NCBI RefSeq assembly: GCF_001463745.1
Contig: NZ_BBWJ01000018.1
Span: forward strand, 25,398 to 89,397
Direction of reading: 5' to 3'
DNA: 64,000 nt
DNA from: Aureimonas sp. AU22
GTDB lineage: Bacteria; Pseudomonadota; Alphaproteobacteria; Rhizobiales; Rhizobiaceae
The position numbers and the translations under genes are program-made. Below the pieces are notes generated by a model, which did no database searches, was not told where the DNA came from, and saw only the letters and a program-made list of their open reading frames with translations. Every line of letters begins with the position of its first letter. Position 1 is the stretch's first letter. Below, in pieces: positions 8,150-16,121 of the stretch.

Positions 8150-9664
8150 ATGGCAGTTGTGAGCGTTGAACGGCAGGAGCGGCTGGACGAGGCGGGGGGC
8201 ATCCTCAGTCTCGAAGCATCGCTGGCCTTGTCGGCCGATGAGGCCAACGGGCTGTTTGCGCAGCACCTCAACCGGCACATGCTCCAGCTCTTCGACATTC
8301 TCGGCCTCAAGGACCTGGACATCCGGGGCGCGCAGGGGACCGAGATCTGGCTGAACGACGGCCGCACGCTCCTCGACTTTTCCGGTGGTCTGGGCGTCCT
8401 GGGCCTTGGCCACAATCACCCGCGGATCATCGCCGCCGAGCGCCGCTGCCACGAGCTGAAGGTCATCGACTGCATCAAGCTGGCGCCGCACAAGCTGCAG
8501 GGCGCGCTTGCCTACAACATCGCCCAGTTCCTTCCCGACCCGCTGCAGGTCTCGTTTCTGGCGGTTTCCGGTGCCGAGGCGAACGAGGCGGCGATGAAGC
8601 TGGCCGAGCGCGTGCAGACGCCGAAAGGCAAGAAGAAGTTTCTCTGCATGCGGGGCGCTTTCCACGGGAAGACGCACGGCGCCCTCTCGCTCACCACGGC
8701 CACCGACGTCCAGACGGGTTTCCTGCTCGGGGTTCCCAAGGAGAACGTCATTTACGCGACCTATGGCGATCTCGGTTCGCTCCGAGCCGCCATCAAGGAG
8801 GCCACCGACGAGCGGGGTCGCAACGACATCATCGGCGCGATCGTCGAAACCGTGCACGGTACGACCTGCGAGCTGCTTCCGCCGGGTTATCTCCGGGAGT
8901 TCGTCCAGCTCTGCCGGCAGAACGAGATCCTTTCGATCTTCGACGAGATCAAGGTGGGGATGGGCCGAAGCGGCCGTTTCTGCGCCTTCCAGCACGAGGA
9001 GGGCGCCATCCCCGACATCGTCACGATGGCCAAGACGCTCGGTGGGGGCAAGCGCGAAGTCGCGGCCATGGTCACGTCGCAGGCGCTGTTCGACCGCGCC
9101 TACGGCAACAAGAAGGACTGCACCCTGCACAGTTCGAGCTTCAGCGGGCTGGGCGAAAGCTGCGCCGTCGCGATCGAAACGCTCAACATCCTGCAGGACG
9201 AACGGTTGATCGAGCGCGCCGAAGCGATGGGCGCCTATCTGTCGGACAGGCTCCACGCGCTGCGGGACAAACATCCGTCCTGCATCCTGGAGGTCCGGGG
9301 ACGTGGCTTGTTCCAGGCCCTTCGCCTGAACTTTCGTCAGGACATGGCGTCGAAGCTGGTCGACGTGTCGAGCAATCCGCTTTTCCGGACCTATCAGACG
9401 GTTCTGATCGGTTCGCTGACGCGGGAGCTTCTCGAACGCCACGAACTCCTCGTGCACTTCCAGCCGGGCGCGCGCGACCTTCTCCATTTCATGCCGCCCT
9501 TTACGGTGAAGGAAGAGGAGATCGACAAGCTGGTGTCCGCCCTCGACGACGTGCTGACGCGCGGGATCGCCGACGCCACGGTCAACTTCGTCGGCAAGAA
9601 TATCCGACGCGTCTTTGGCGATCTGCGCGACAGGCAACCGGAGCGGCGTGATGTCGGTGCATGA
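8150..9664 (+). CDS. class III (fold type I) PLP-dependent aminotransferase
   Basis: This is a 504-residue aminotransferase (Aminotran_3) that should move an amino group onto a ketone or aldehyde using pyridoxal phosphate. Landmarks in order: LDFSGGLGVLGLGHNHP; the phosphate-binding SGAEANEAAMKLA; RGAFHGKTHGA; IFDEIKVGMGRSG with the cofactor Asp; and Lys295 in TMAKTLGGGK as the probable Schiff-base lysine. The usual DEVQ after the Asp reads DEIK here. It is about 60-80 residues longer than ordinary family members, with extra N- and C-terminal parts. GGAGAGG just ahead of the ATG at 8150 sets the start. It heads a seven-gene operon and overlaps the next gene by 14 bases. By analogy with HpnO, which aminates a ribose-derived tail, it may aminate a lipid-linked sugar; this is inference. 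Confidence 0.88.
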   Translation: MAVVSVERQERLDEAGGILSLEASLALSADEANGLFAQHLNRHMLQLFDILGLKDLDIRGAQGTEIWLNDGRTLLDFSGGLGVLGLGHNHPRIIAAERRCHELKVIDCIKLAPHKLQGALAYNIAQFLPDPLQVSFLAVSGAEANEAAMKLAERVQTPKGKKKFLCMRGAFHGKTHGALSLTTATDVQTGFLLGVPKENVIYATYGDLGSLRAAIKEATDERGRNDIIGAIVETVHGTTCELLPPGYLREFVQLCRQNEILSIFDEIKVGMGRSGRFCAFQHEEGAIPDIVTMAKTLGGGKREVAAMVTSQALFDRAYGNKKDCTLHSSSFSGLGESCAVAIETLNILQDERLIERAEAMGAYLSDRLHALRDKHPSCILEVRGRGLFQALRLNFRQDMASKLVDVSSNPLFRTYQTVLIGSLTRELLERHELLVHFQPGARDLLHFMPPFTVKEEEIDKLVSALDDVLTRGIADATVNFVGKNIRRVFGDLRDRQPERRDVGA

Positions 9665-11225
9665 GACGAGCCGATTCTTCAAGCCCGTCAGCGGGGCAGC
9701 GCTCGCGCGACATACGCCGGCGCGCGTCTGGCCGATCGTTCTCGTTCTCCTGTCGGCTGTGCTGTTCCTGGTGAACACCCGCCACGGCATCGGGGTCTAT
9801 GTCGACAGCACGCGCTACATGGGCCTCAGCGTCATCCCCTACGACGCTCCCCTCTACCCCTGGCTCCTGAACCTGCGGGTACTGTTCGGGCTGTCGATCG
9901 ACGGTGCCGCCGAGGTGCTGGGGCTCCTGTTCGTCTGCGCCAATACGGCGCTGATCTGGCATCTCATCTTCCGGGGAACCCGCAGCGTCTGGCTCTCCTC
10001 GCTCGGCACCGCACTGGCCGTAGTCTCACCGCAGTTCGTCACGCTGCATGCCTTGGCGATGTCGGAGCCGCCGTTCCTGTTCCTGTTGCTTCTCACCATG
10101 CTGCTGTTCCTCCTGTATCTGGAGGCGCGCAGCCCGGCGCTGCTCGTCGCCTGCGCGCTCGCGCTGGGACTCGCTGCACTAGCGCGGTTCACCGCGCCGG
10201 CTCTCGGTGCTGCGGTCGCGCTCTTCCTGCTGCTGGACGCGCGACTTCCCCTCCGCCGACGCATCTCCGACATCGCCTTGTTCGCGGGCGTCAGCGGAGC
10301 CGTGTTCTTCGGTTGGGCTGCGTTCAGCCAGACGACGGAAGGGCATTCCATCGGCCGCGAGCTGCGCTTCCACGGGAACATGGGGCCGAAGGAGTGGCAC
10401 GACAGCCTCGAAGCGCTGACGGCCTGGCTGCTGCCCGATGAGGTGCCGTTCGTGCTGCGCGTCGCTCTTCTCGTCGTGGTGGCCGCGACCGTTGCCGTCC
10501 TCGCGTTGCGCGAGATCCGCAAGTTGGCGAGCGCATCCCCGCAGTCCGGTGCCGACACCGGTGCGGACCTTGCAGCGCTGCTGGCCTTCTTCATCGTCGG
10601 CTACCTGGCGTTCATGGTTCTGGCGACCTCCGTCGAGGCCAATCTGGCGCTGAACGGCCGCTATGCATTCCCGGCCTATGTCGCGGCCGTGATGCTGACG
10701 TCGATCGTCGCGGCTCGTATCGACATCGGCAGTCGCCGCCCGGCCACCGTGCTGGTCGGACTGCTCGCCGTCGCGGCGGCCGTTCTGCCGAGCCACATGC
10801 TGCGCACGGCCATGCGATCGGCGGACGCCTATCGTTCGGGTGTGGGATACGCGTCCGTGAACTGGCGCCAGTCGCCGACGGTCGCCGCTGTCGCCGCCCT
10901 GCCGCCGAACGCCCAGCTCTTCACGAACGGGCAGGATGCGGTCGCCTACCTCATCCGGCGGCCGTCGCAGCTCATTCCGAACCATTTCGAACTGCGGACC
11001 GGCCTTCCGGACCCCGAGCGACCCTGGGATCTCCAGATCGACGAACTCCGGGCCGCTCTGCAGCAGCCGGATAGCTACGTGGTCTTCTTCGACCAGATCG
11101 ACTGGCGTTTCTATCAGGCGCGGGAGGACGAACTCGTCGCGGCCCTGCCACTGACGCTCGTCAGCGAGCAAGAAGACGGGCGTATCTACCGGCTGAAACC
11201 GACTGCCAGCATGCCTCAGACCTGA
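9651..11225 (+). CDS. GT-C-type polytopic membrane glycosyltransferase-like protein
   Basis: This is a 524-residue protein with an N-terminal helix (VWPIVLVLLSAVLFLV), a loop carrying GVYVDSTRYMG, about nine to eleven further helices, and a soluble C-terminal domain of about 130 residues. A first extracytoplasmic loop with an acidic residue followed by S/T-R-Y, plus a C-terminal periplasmic domain, is the plan of GT-C enzymes (ArnT, Aft-type arabinosyltransferases, PMT). These take a sugar from a polyprenyl-phosphate donor. Substrate and acceptor are unknown. The start overlaps the aminotransferase end by 14 bases, indicating coupled translation. With a UbiA protein in the same operon, a polyprenyl-linked pentose donor is the simplest inference. 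Confidence 0.65.
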   Translation: MSVHETSRFFKPVSGAALARHTPARVWPIVLVLLSAVLFLVNTRHGIGVYVDSTRYMGLSVIPYDAPLYPWLLNLRVLFGLSIDGAAEVLGLLFVCANTALIWHLIFRGTRSVWLSSLGTALAVVSPQFVTLHALAMSEPPFLFLLLLTMLLFLLYLEARSPALLVACALALGLAALARFTAPALGAAVALFLLLDARLPLRRRISDIALFAGVSGAVFFGWAAFSQTTEGHSIGRELRFHGNMGPKEWHDSLEALTAWLLPDEVPFVLRVALLVVVAATVAVLALREIRKLASASPQSGADTGADLAALLAFFIVGYLAFMVLATSVEANLALNGRYAFPAYVAAVMLTSIVAARIDIGSRRPATVLVGLLAVAAAVLPSHMLRTAMRSADAYRSGVGYASVNWRQSPTVAAVAALPPNAQLFTNGQDAVAYLIRRPSQLIPNHFELRTGLPDPERPWDLQIDELRAALQQPDSYVVFFDQIDWRFYQAREDELVAALPLTLVSEQEDGRIYRLKPTASMPQT

Positions 11226-11248
11226 CGACGAACCATCGGGAGTGGACG

Positions 11249-12277
11249 ATGCCGAACGGTATTATGCAGTCACAAGCGAGTTTGCGGACCGCGCGTGGTT
11301 CGCTGCGTGAATACCTCGCGATCGCGCGCTTCGACCATGCCACGAAGCATGTCTTCATCATCCCCGGCATCATCATCGCCTACGCTCTGCGCGAGCCCAC
11401 GCTGAACTACGCCATCGCGGAAATTCTGACGGGGTTCCTCAGCGCGATCGCGATCGCGTCGGCGAATTACGTCATCAACGAGTGGCTGGATCGCGAGTTC
11501 GACGCCTTCCATCCCAACAAGCAGAACCGGACGTCCGTCCAGTGGGTGCTCTCGCCGACCCTCGTCTATTGCGAGTACGCGCTCTTCGCGGTCGTCGGGC
11601 TCCTTCTCGCATCCTTCGTGACGCCGGCGTTTTTCTATACCTCGGTGCTCTTTCTCTGCTCCGGCGTGCTCTACAACGTTAGACCGATCCGGACCAAGGA
11701 TCGCCCGTTCATCGACGTCATATCCGAGTCGGCCAACAATCCGATCCGGCTGATGCTGGGCTGGACGATGATCGAGACCACCACCATACCGCCGATGAGC
11801 CTGCTGCTGGCGTATTGGGCGGGCGGCGCCTTCCTGATGGCGGCCAAGCGCCTCTCCGAGTACCGCGACATCTCGGCTCGGGCGGGCGTCGAGACCCTGG
11901 TCCGCTACCGCCGGTCGTTCCAGCATTACACCGCGGAAAACCTCACCGTCTCGTGCTTCCTGTACGCGATGATGTCGGCCTTCTTCATCGCCGTGTTCCT
12001 GATCCGCTACCGGATGGAATACGTCTTCGCGCTTCCCTTCATCGCGATCCTCTTCGCGTCCTACCTCTGGCTTTCGCTCCGCCGCAACTCCATCGCTCAG
12101 CGGCCGGAGCGCATGTTCCGGTCCCGCAGGCTGGTCGGCTCGCTGAGCCTCGCCGTGCTCGCCATGGTCACGATGTCCTTCCTCGACATGCCCTTCCTCT
12201 ACAAGGTGCTGAAGCGGGACTTCATCCCCGTCGACATCCAGGACTATCGCGCGCAAACCAACGGTCAGCACAAATGA
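11249..12277 (+). CDS. UbiA-family membrane transferase, possibly decaprenyl-phosphate phosphoribosyltransferase-like
   Basis: This is a 342-residue protein with about eight or nine membrane helices of the UbiA fold. The first Asp-rich motif is NYVINEWLDREFD (residues 73-85), giving the spaced N77, D81 and D85 that bind Mg-pyrophosphate. It is followed at once by HPNKQNR (88-94). A His-Pro-x-Lys right after the motif is typical of DPPR synthases (mycobacterial Rv3806c, rhizobial NoeC-like proteins) and less so of quinone prenyltransferases. The second motif region reads RPFIDVISESANN (about 153-165). The likely reaction joins PRPP to a polyprenyl phosphate; prenylation of a small acceptor is the alternative. 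The stop overlaps the next start as ATGA. Confidence 0.78.
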   Translation: MPNGIMQSQASLRTARGSLREYLAIARFDHATKHVFIIPGIIIAYALREPTLNYAIAEILTGFLSAIAIASANYVINEWLDREFDAFHPNKQNRTSVQWVLSPTLVYCEYALFAVVGLLLASFVTPAFFYTSVLFLCSGVLYNVRPIRTKDRPFIDVISESANNPIRLMLGWTMIETTTIPPMSLLLAYWAGGAFLMAAKRLSEYRDISARAGVETLVRYRRSFQHYTAENLTVSCFLYAMMSAFFIAVFLIRYRMEYVFALPFIAILFASYLWLSLRRNSIAQRPERMFRSRRLVGSLSLAVLAMVTMSFLDMPFLYKVLKRDFIPVDIQDYRAQTNGQHK

Positions 12278-13038
12278 ACACGTCCGTGGACTGGCGCGCG
12301 GTCGATCTGGTGATCTTCGACGTCGACGGGACGCTCTACGACCAGTCGCGGCTGCGTCTGCGGATGGCGCTGGAAATGGCCGGAAGCGCTCTGGCCGGCG
12401 GGGGGGCGCGCGATCTTCGCATCGTGCGATCGTACCGCCGCCACCGCGAACGGCTCGCCGAGATGGAGAGCGAGACGTTCGTCGAAAGCCAGTTCGTCGA
12501 TGTGGCGGCGGACGTCGACGCAACGCCCGAGCTCGTGCGCAAGGTTGTCGCGGAATGGATGGATCGTCGCCCGTTGCGCCATCTCGCGTCCTCTCGCTAT
12601 GCGGGCGTGGAACGGCTCTTCGAAGCGTTGCGGCGTTCCGGACGCGGCATCGCGGTCTTGTCGGATCACCCCGCCGAGGCCAAGCTCGACGCGCTCGGCC
12701 TCAAGTCCGACCTGACCGTCTCGGCTTGCGATCCGAACGTGCGTCGCCTGAAGCCGCATCCGGCAGGGGTGCGGCACATACTTTCCGTGACGGGAACGTT
12801 GGCCCAACGCGCCCTGTTCATCGGGGACCGGTTCGAACGCGATTGGCTGGCTGCCGCACGGGCCCAGGTTCCCGCGCTCATCCGGTCGCGGCTGCGGCAC
12901 CCACGCTGCGCGACCTTTCGGTCGTACCGCTCGGACGTCTTCGCAGCCCTCGGGTGCGATCTCGGTTCCGCTTCGGCCGCCTGGGGCAGTCCACCTGCCG
13001 CCCACGCCGGTGCCGCGTACCATGCTCGCGAGCTTTGA
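12274..13038 (+). CDS. HAD-superfamily hydrolase (probable phosphatase)
   Basis: This is a 254-residue cytoplasmic protein with all four HAD motifs. Motif I is FDVDGTLYD with the nucleophile Asp16 and acid Asp18; motif II is VLSDHP (Ser near 129); motif III is Lys160 in KPHPAG; motif IV is FIGDRFERD with Asp185. An alpha-helical cap follows motif I, as in subfamily I. It should hydrolyse a phosphate ester. Its ATG overlaps the UbiA stop, and UbiA-phosphatase pairs occur in the mycobacterial decaprenyl-phosphoribose pathway, so removal of the 5-phosphate from a polyprenyl-phosphoribose is a reasonable hypothesis. The last 30 or so residues are Ala/Pro-rich and overlap the next gene. Confidence 0.85.
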   Translation: MNTSVDWRAVDLVIFDVDGTLYDQSRLRLRMALEMAGSALAGGGARDLRIVRSYRRHRERLAEMESETFVESQFVDVAADVDATPELVRKVVAEWMDRRPLRHLASSRYAGVERLFEALRRSGRGIAVLSDHPAEAKLDALGLKSDLTVSACDPNVRRLKPHPAGVRHILSVTGTLAQRALFIGDRFERDWLAAARAQVPALIRSRLRHPRCATFRSYRSDVFAALGCDLGSASAAWGSPPAAHAGAAYHAREL

Positions 13039-13390
13039 CCGTTGCGTCGGCGCCATCGCCGAAGTCGTCGCGCGGCGCGAACTTGGCGCACCGACGGACT
13101 CGCAGGTCGATGATGTGGCGCGCTTCCTGCGCGAGGTCCTGCGCCAGATGCCCGACTACCTCCGGATCGCGTTCCGCATCCTCACCATCGTCTTCGACGC
13201 GTCCGCGCTCTTGTTCCACGCCAAGCCGTTCCACCGTTTGCCGCTCGGCGCTCGCGCTCGGCTCGTCGATGCCTGGTCGAGGACCGCGGTTCCGTTCGCC
13301 CCGAGCTTCATTGCCTTCTTCGTGACGTTCGGCACCTTCTGCGTCTCCTCGGATCTTCACGGGGGCGAGGATGCCGCCGCGGTTCGATGA
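13022..13390 (+). CDS. small protein resembling the N-terminal/partner domain of GMC oxidoreductases
   Basis: This is a 122-residue protein, largely helical, with no signal peptide. The segment QMPDYLRIAFRILTIVFDAS, then PFHRLPLGARARLVDAWSRT and a hydrophobic end near FIAFFVTFGTF, resembles the helical region found in front of GMC domains in long-chain alcohol oxidase-like proteins ('RLS..AR...L..W' pattern). It overlaps the HAD gene upstream and the GMC gene by 20 bases downstream in another frame, so it is probably a separate subunit made in step with the flavoprotein. An in-frame ATG at 13010 is an alternative start. The family assignment is by pattern only. Confidence 0.6.
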   Translation: MLASFDRCVGAIAEVVARRELGAPTDSQVDDVARFLREVLRQMPDYLRIAFRILTIVFDASALLFHAKPFHRLPLGARARLVDAWSRTAVPFAPSFIAFFVTFGTFCVSSDLHGGEDAAAVR

Positions 13391-14831
13391 TCCGCCCCGC
13401 AAGCTATCGACCGACGTCCTCGTCATCGGATCGGGGCCTGGCGGGTGCGTGACCGCGACCGTGCTAGCGGATGCCGGGAAGGATGTCCTGGTTCTGGAGG
13501 AAGGCGCGGACCTTTCGATCCACTCCGCCCCGCATTTCTCCCGCGAGGAGATCCTGCAGAAGTATCGCAACGCCGGCATCGGGCTCGCTCACGGACCGCT
13601 GAGCGTCGCTTATGTCGAAGGGCGGTGCGTGGGAGGTGGCAGCGAGGTCAATCGCGGCCTGTACCATCGCACACCGGACTACGTGCTGGATGAGTGGAGC
13701 CGCGAGTTCGGCGTCGATCGCCTTTCGTCCGAAGTGCTGCGGCCGCATTTCGAAGCCTGCGAAAGCGTCGCCCGGGTGGAAGCTCCTCCGGAGGGGGTGT
13801 CGCGCGTGTCCGCGAAGCTCGGCGACGGTGCGTCGCGTTTGGGATGGGAGGCGACGGTCGCCCAGCGCCTGGTCCGCTACGGTGCGGAGACGAGGGGGCG
13901 CGATCGCCAGACGATGACCGAGACGTTTGTGCCGCGCTTCCAGTCCAGGGGAGGGCAGCTGATCACGCGAACCCGCGTCGAACGCATGTCCCGCTCGGGG
14001 GGACGGTGGCATGCTCACGCGCGGCAACACACGGACGACGGCGCGGAACGATCCGTCGAGATCGTCGCGAACACGGTCTTCGTCGCCTGCGGGGCCGTCC
14101 AGACCCCGGCATTGCTTCGTCGCGCCGGCATCGGTCGCAACATCGGCGACAGCCTGCGCTTTCACCCCATGGTGAAGATCGTGGCGGAGTTTCCCGACGA
14201 GGTGAACCGTCCCGGCGACCTCGATCCGGTGCATCAGGTCAAGGAGTTCGAGCCCACCATCGGCATGGGCTGCTCAGTCACGCGCCGACCGATGCTGAAG
14301 CTCGCCACCGCCCATCTCGGGGACGATTCCGCCTACGTGGACGCGAACTGGCGGCGGATGGGCATCTACTATGCCCAGACCACGGGCGGGCGGGCGAGCG
14401 TGCGCAACCTGCCGTTCATGCGCGATCCCCTGGTCCGCGTCCGCCATTCGACCCAGGACCGGATCGACCTCGCCCGCGCCTTCCGGCTGTTGGCCGAAGC
14501 GCTATTCGCGGCTGGCGCGCTCGCGCTTTATCCCGCGGTCGCCGGATACCCCGTGCTGCGCTCTCCGCTGGATCTTTGCGGCCTTCCCGACGTGTTCGCC
14601 GGGGCCGACGGCAGCCTGACGTCGGTCCACGTCTTCTCGTCCTGCCCGATGGGCGAAAACGAACGCCGATGCGCCACCGACTCGTTCGGCGCCGTCCGCG
14701 ATGTGGACGACCTTCACATCGCCGACGCTTCGCTGCTCTGCGGGCCGACCAGCGTCAATCCGCAGGGAACCGTGATGGCAATCGCCCATCGAAATGCGAT
14801 CCACGCTCTCGAGCGCGGTTTGCGGCACTAG
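13371..14831 (+). CDS. GMC-family FAD-dependent oxidoreductase
   Basis: This is a 486-residue flavoprotein expected to oxidise an alcohol to a ketone or aldehyde. The FAD Rossmann loop is VIGSGPGGCVTATVLADAG (about 17-35), followed by EEGAD. The cover loop GRCVGGGSEVNRGLYHR (about 84-100) matches the GMC 'GGSS.N.G' signature. The C-terminal domain reads SSCPMG (Cys425), then IADASLL and SVNPQGTVMAIAHRNA with Asn463 in the NP pair. Many GMC enzymes have the catalytic His where Cys425 stands, so the active site may be altered. It overlaps the small partner gene by 20 bases and precedes the flippase-like gene by 17. Substrate is unknown; context suggests a lipid-linked sugar or isoprenoid alcohol. 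Confidence 0.87.
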   Translation: MPPRFDDPPRKLSTDVLVIGSGPGGCVTATVLADAGKDVLVLEEGADLSIHSAPHFSREEILQKYRNAGIGLAHGPLSVAYVEGRCVGGGSEVNRGLYHRTPDYVLDEWSREFGVDRLSSEVLRPHFEACESVARVEAPPEGVSRVSAKLGDGASRLGWEATVAQRLVRYGAETRGRDRQTMTETFVPRFQSRGGQLITRTRVERMSRSGGRWHAHARQHTDDGAERSVEIVANTVFVACGAVQTPALLRRAGIGRNIGDSLRFHPMVKIVAEFPDEVNRPGDLDPVHQVKEFEPTIGMGCSVTRRPMLKLATAHLGDDSAYVDANWRRMGIYYAQTTGGRASVRNLPFMRDPLVRVRHSTQDRIDLARAFRLLAEALFAAGALALYPAVAGYPVLRSPLDLCGLPDVFAGADGSLTSVHVFSSCPMGENERRCATDSFGAVRDVDDLHIADASLLCGPTSVNPQGTVMAIAHRNAIHALERGLRH

Positions 14832-14848
14832 GAGAGCGAGGACGGGTC

Positions 14849-15964
14849 ATGAGCGACGTTCGACCGCCTGCTGCCCCGGTTCACTTTTCCCCTGGTGAGC
14901 TCAGTGCGCTTCCGGCCGTCCCGATATCGCTGCGTTCCCGCGTCCGCCTGTTCCTCGATCGTCACGCGGCGTCCGGCCTGCGTGTCGGGCTGGGATTGCT
15001 GCTCGGCGCCGTCTTCACGGCGCTGGTTCTTCGAACGGTCGATCTCGACGCGGTCTACGACCTGCTTGCGAAGGCCTCCGTCCTCCCGGTGGTGGTGGGC
15101 TTGTGCGCCTTCGTTCTCGACTTCGTTCTGCGCGCCGCTCGGTTCTCCTGGATGTTGCGGTTGGCGATGGGGCAACCTGTTCCGCTTCGTCGCTCGGTTG
15201 GCCCCTACATCGCGAGCTTCGGCGTAAGCGACATTCTTCCCCTGCGGATCGGCGACGGGTTCCGGATCCTCTGGTTCAGCCGTCGCTTCGTGATTCCGGT
15301 CGGCACCTTGGCCGGAACCATGATCATGGAGCGCGTCTTCGATCTCCTCACGATCGTGATCCTGTGCGGCCTCTGCCTCGCGTGGGTGGACGTGCCCGAG
15401 GCGACGCTCCTCGTGCAGGTGCTCCTACTCGCTCTCGCGGTCTCCCTCGTCGGCGGGTTGTGTCTTCTGTTCGGCCCGTCGTTGCTCGCGAGAGCCCTTG
15501 GGTACCTGTCCCGGCGTTTCCGCATCGCCTTCCTGGATCGCCCGGTTGCGTTTCTCCAGGTGAGCGCGCAAGCCATCGGCAGCGTGAGATCATGGCGTCA
15601 CGTTGGGTCGCTCGCCGTCCTTTCGCTTGGTCTATGGCTTCTGGAGAGCGTCGCCATGATCGGGGCTTGGGTCAGCCTCGGAGGCGATGTCGGCGCCTGG
15701 CTCAAACCGCTTCTGGCTTTCTCGTTCAGCACGCTCGGCACGATGGTGCCAAGCCTTCCCGGTCATTTCGGCACATTCGAGTTCTTCGGGCTGCAGGCGT
15801 TCAAACTCGGCGCCGTGGACGAGAACATGGCCGCTGCCGTCCTGCTCCTCGCCCACCTCGTCATCTGGCTCCCGACAGCGCTTTTCGGCATCGGCTGGCT
15901 TTTGCTCGGTGCAAACGTATCGAAAGGGCAGGTGGTCCCTCTCGCCCGCCCGGAGCAGGGTTAA
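14849..15964 (+). CDS. lysylphosphatidylglycerol synthase TM-domain / flippase-like membrane protein
   Basis: This is a 371-residue protein with a soluble basic N-terminus of about 40 residues and roughly eight membrane helices of the LPG_synthase_TM family (former UPF0104). Family marks are PLRIGDGFRILWFSRR (about 131-146), MIMERVFDLLTI and PSLPGHFGTFEFFG. The aminoacyl-transferase domain of MprF is absent, so this is the membrane half alone, which in other systems moves lipids or lipid-linked sugars across the membrane. GGAGAGCGAGG before the ATG at 14849 sets the start. It is the last gene of the operon; 157 bases without a clear terminator separate it from ycaO. Confidence 0.8.
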   Translation: MSDVRPPAAPVHFSPGELSALPAVPISLRSRVRLFLDRHAASGLRVGLGLLLGAVFTALVLRTVDLDAVYDLLAKASVLPVVVGLCAFVLDFVLRAARFSWMLRLAMGQPVPLRRSVGPYIASFGVSDILPLRIGDGFRILWFSRRFVIPVGTLAGTMIMERVFDLLTIVILCGLCLAWVDVPEATLLVQVLLLALAVSLVGGLCLLFGPSLLARALGYLSRRFRIAFLDRPVAFLQVSAQAIGSVRSWRHVGSLAVLSLGLWLLESVAMIGAWVSLGGDVGAWLKPLLAFSFSTLGTMVPSLPGHFGTFEFFGLQAFKLGAVDENMAAAVLLLAHLVIWLPTALFGIGWLLLGANVSKGQVVPLARPEQG

Positions 15965-16121
15965 GTTCGCGTCGGTTCCCTCACGGAGGGATCGGACCGG
16001 GACGTGCGGCCAATCATCGCCTGTCTTGGCGACTTGTCGACAGCCCCTTCGACCGTCCCAGTTTGTCGGATGAGGGCGGGGCGTTCGTGGCGCCGCAAGG
16101 CCAAGGGACGCGCAGTTTTCC

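Noticed and set aside
8150..9664. Assignment of the aminotransferase as HpnO (hopanoid pathway)
   Set aside because: There is some resemblance at the start of the domain, but no other hopanoid gene is present and the operon partners point to another pathway; kept only as an analogy.
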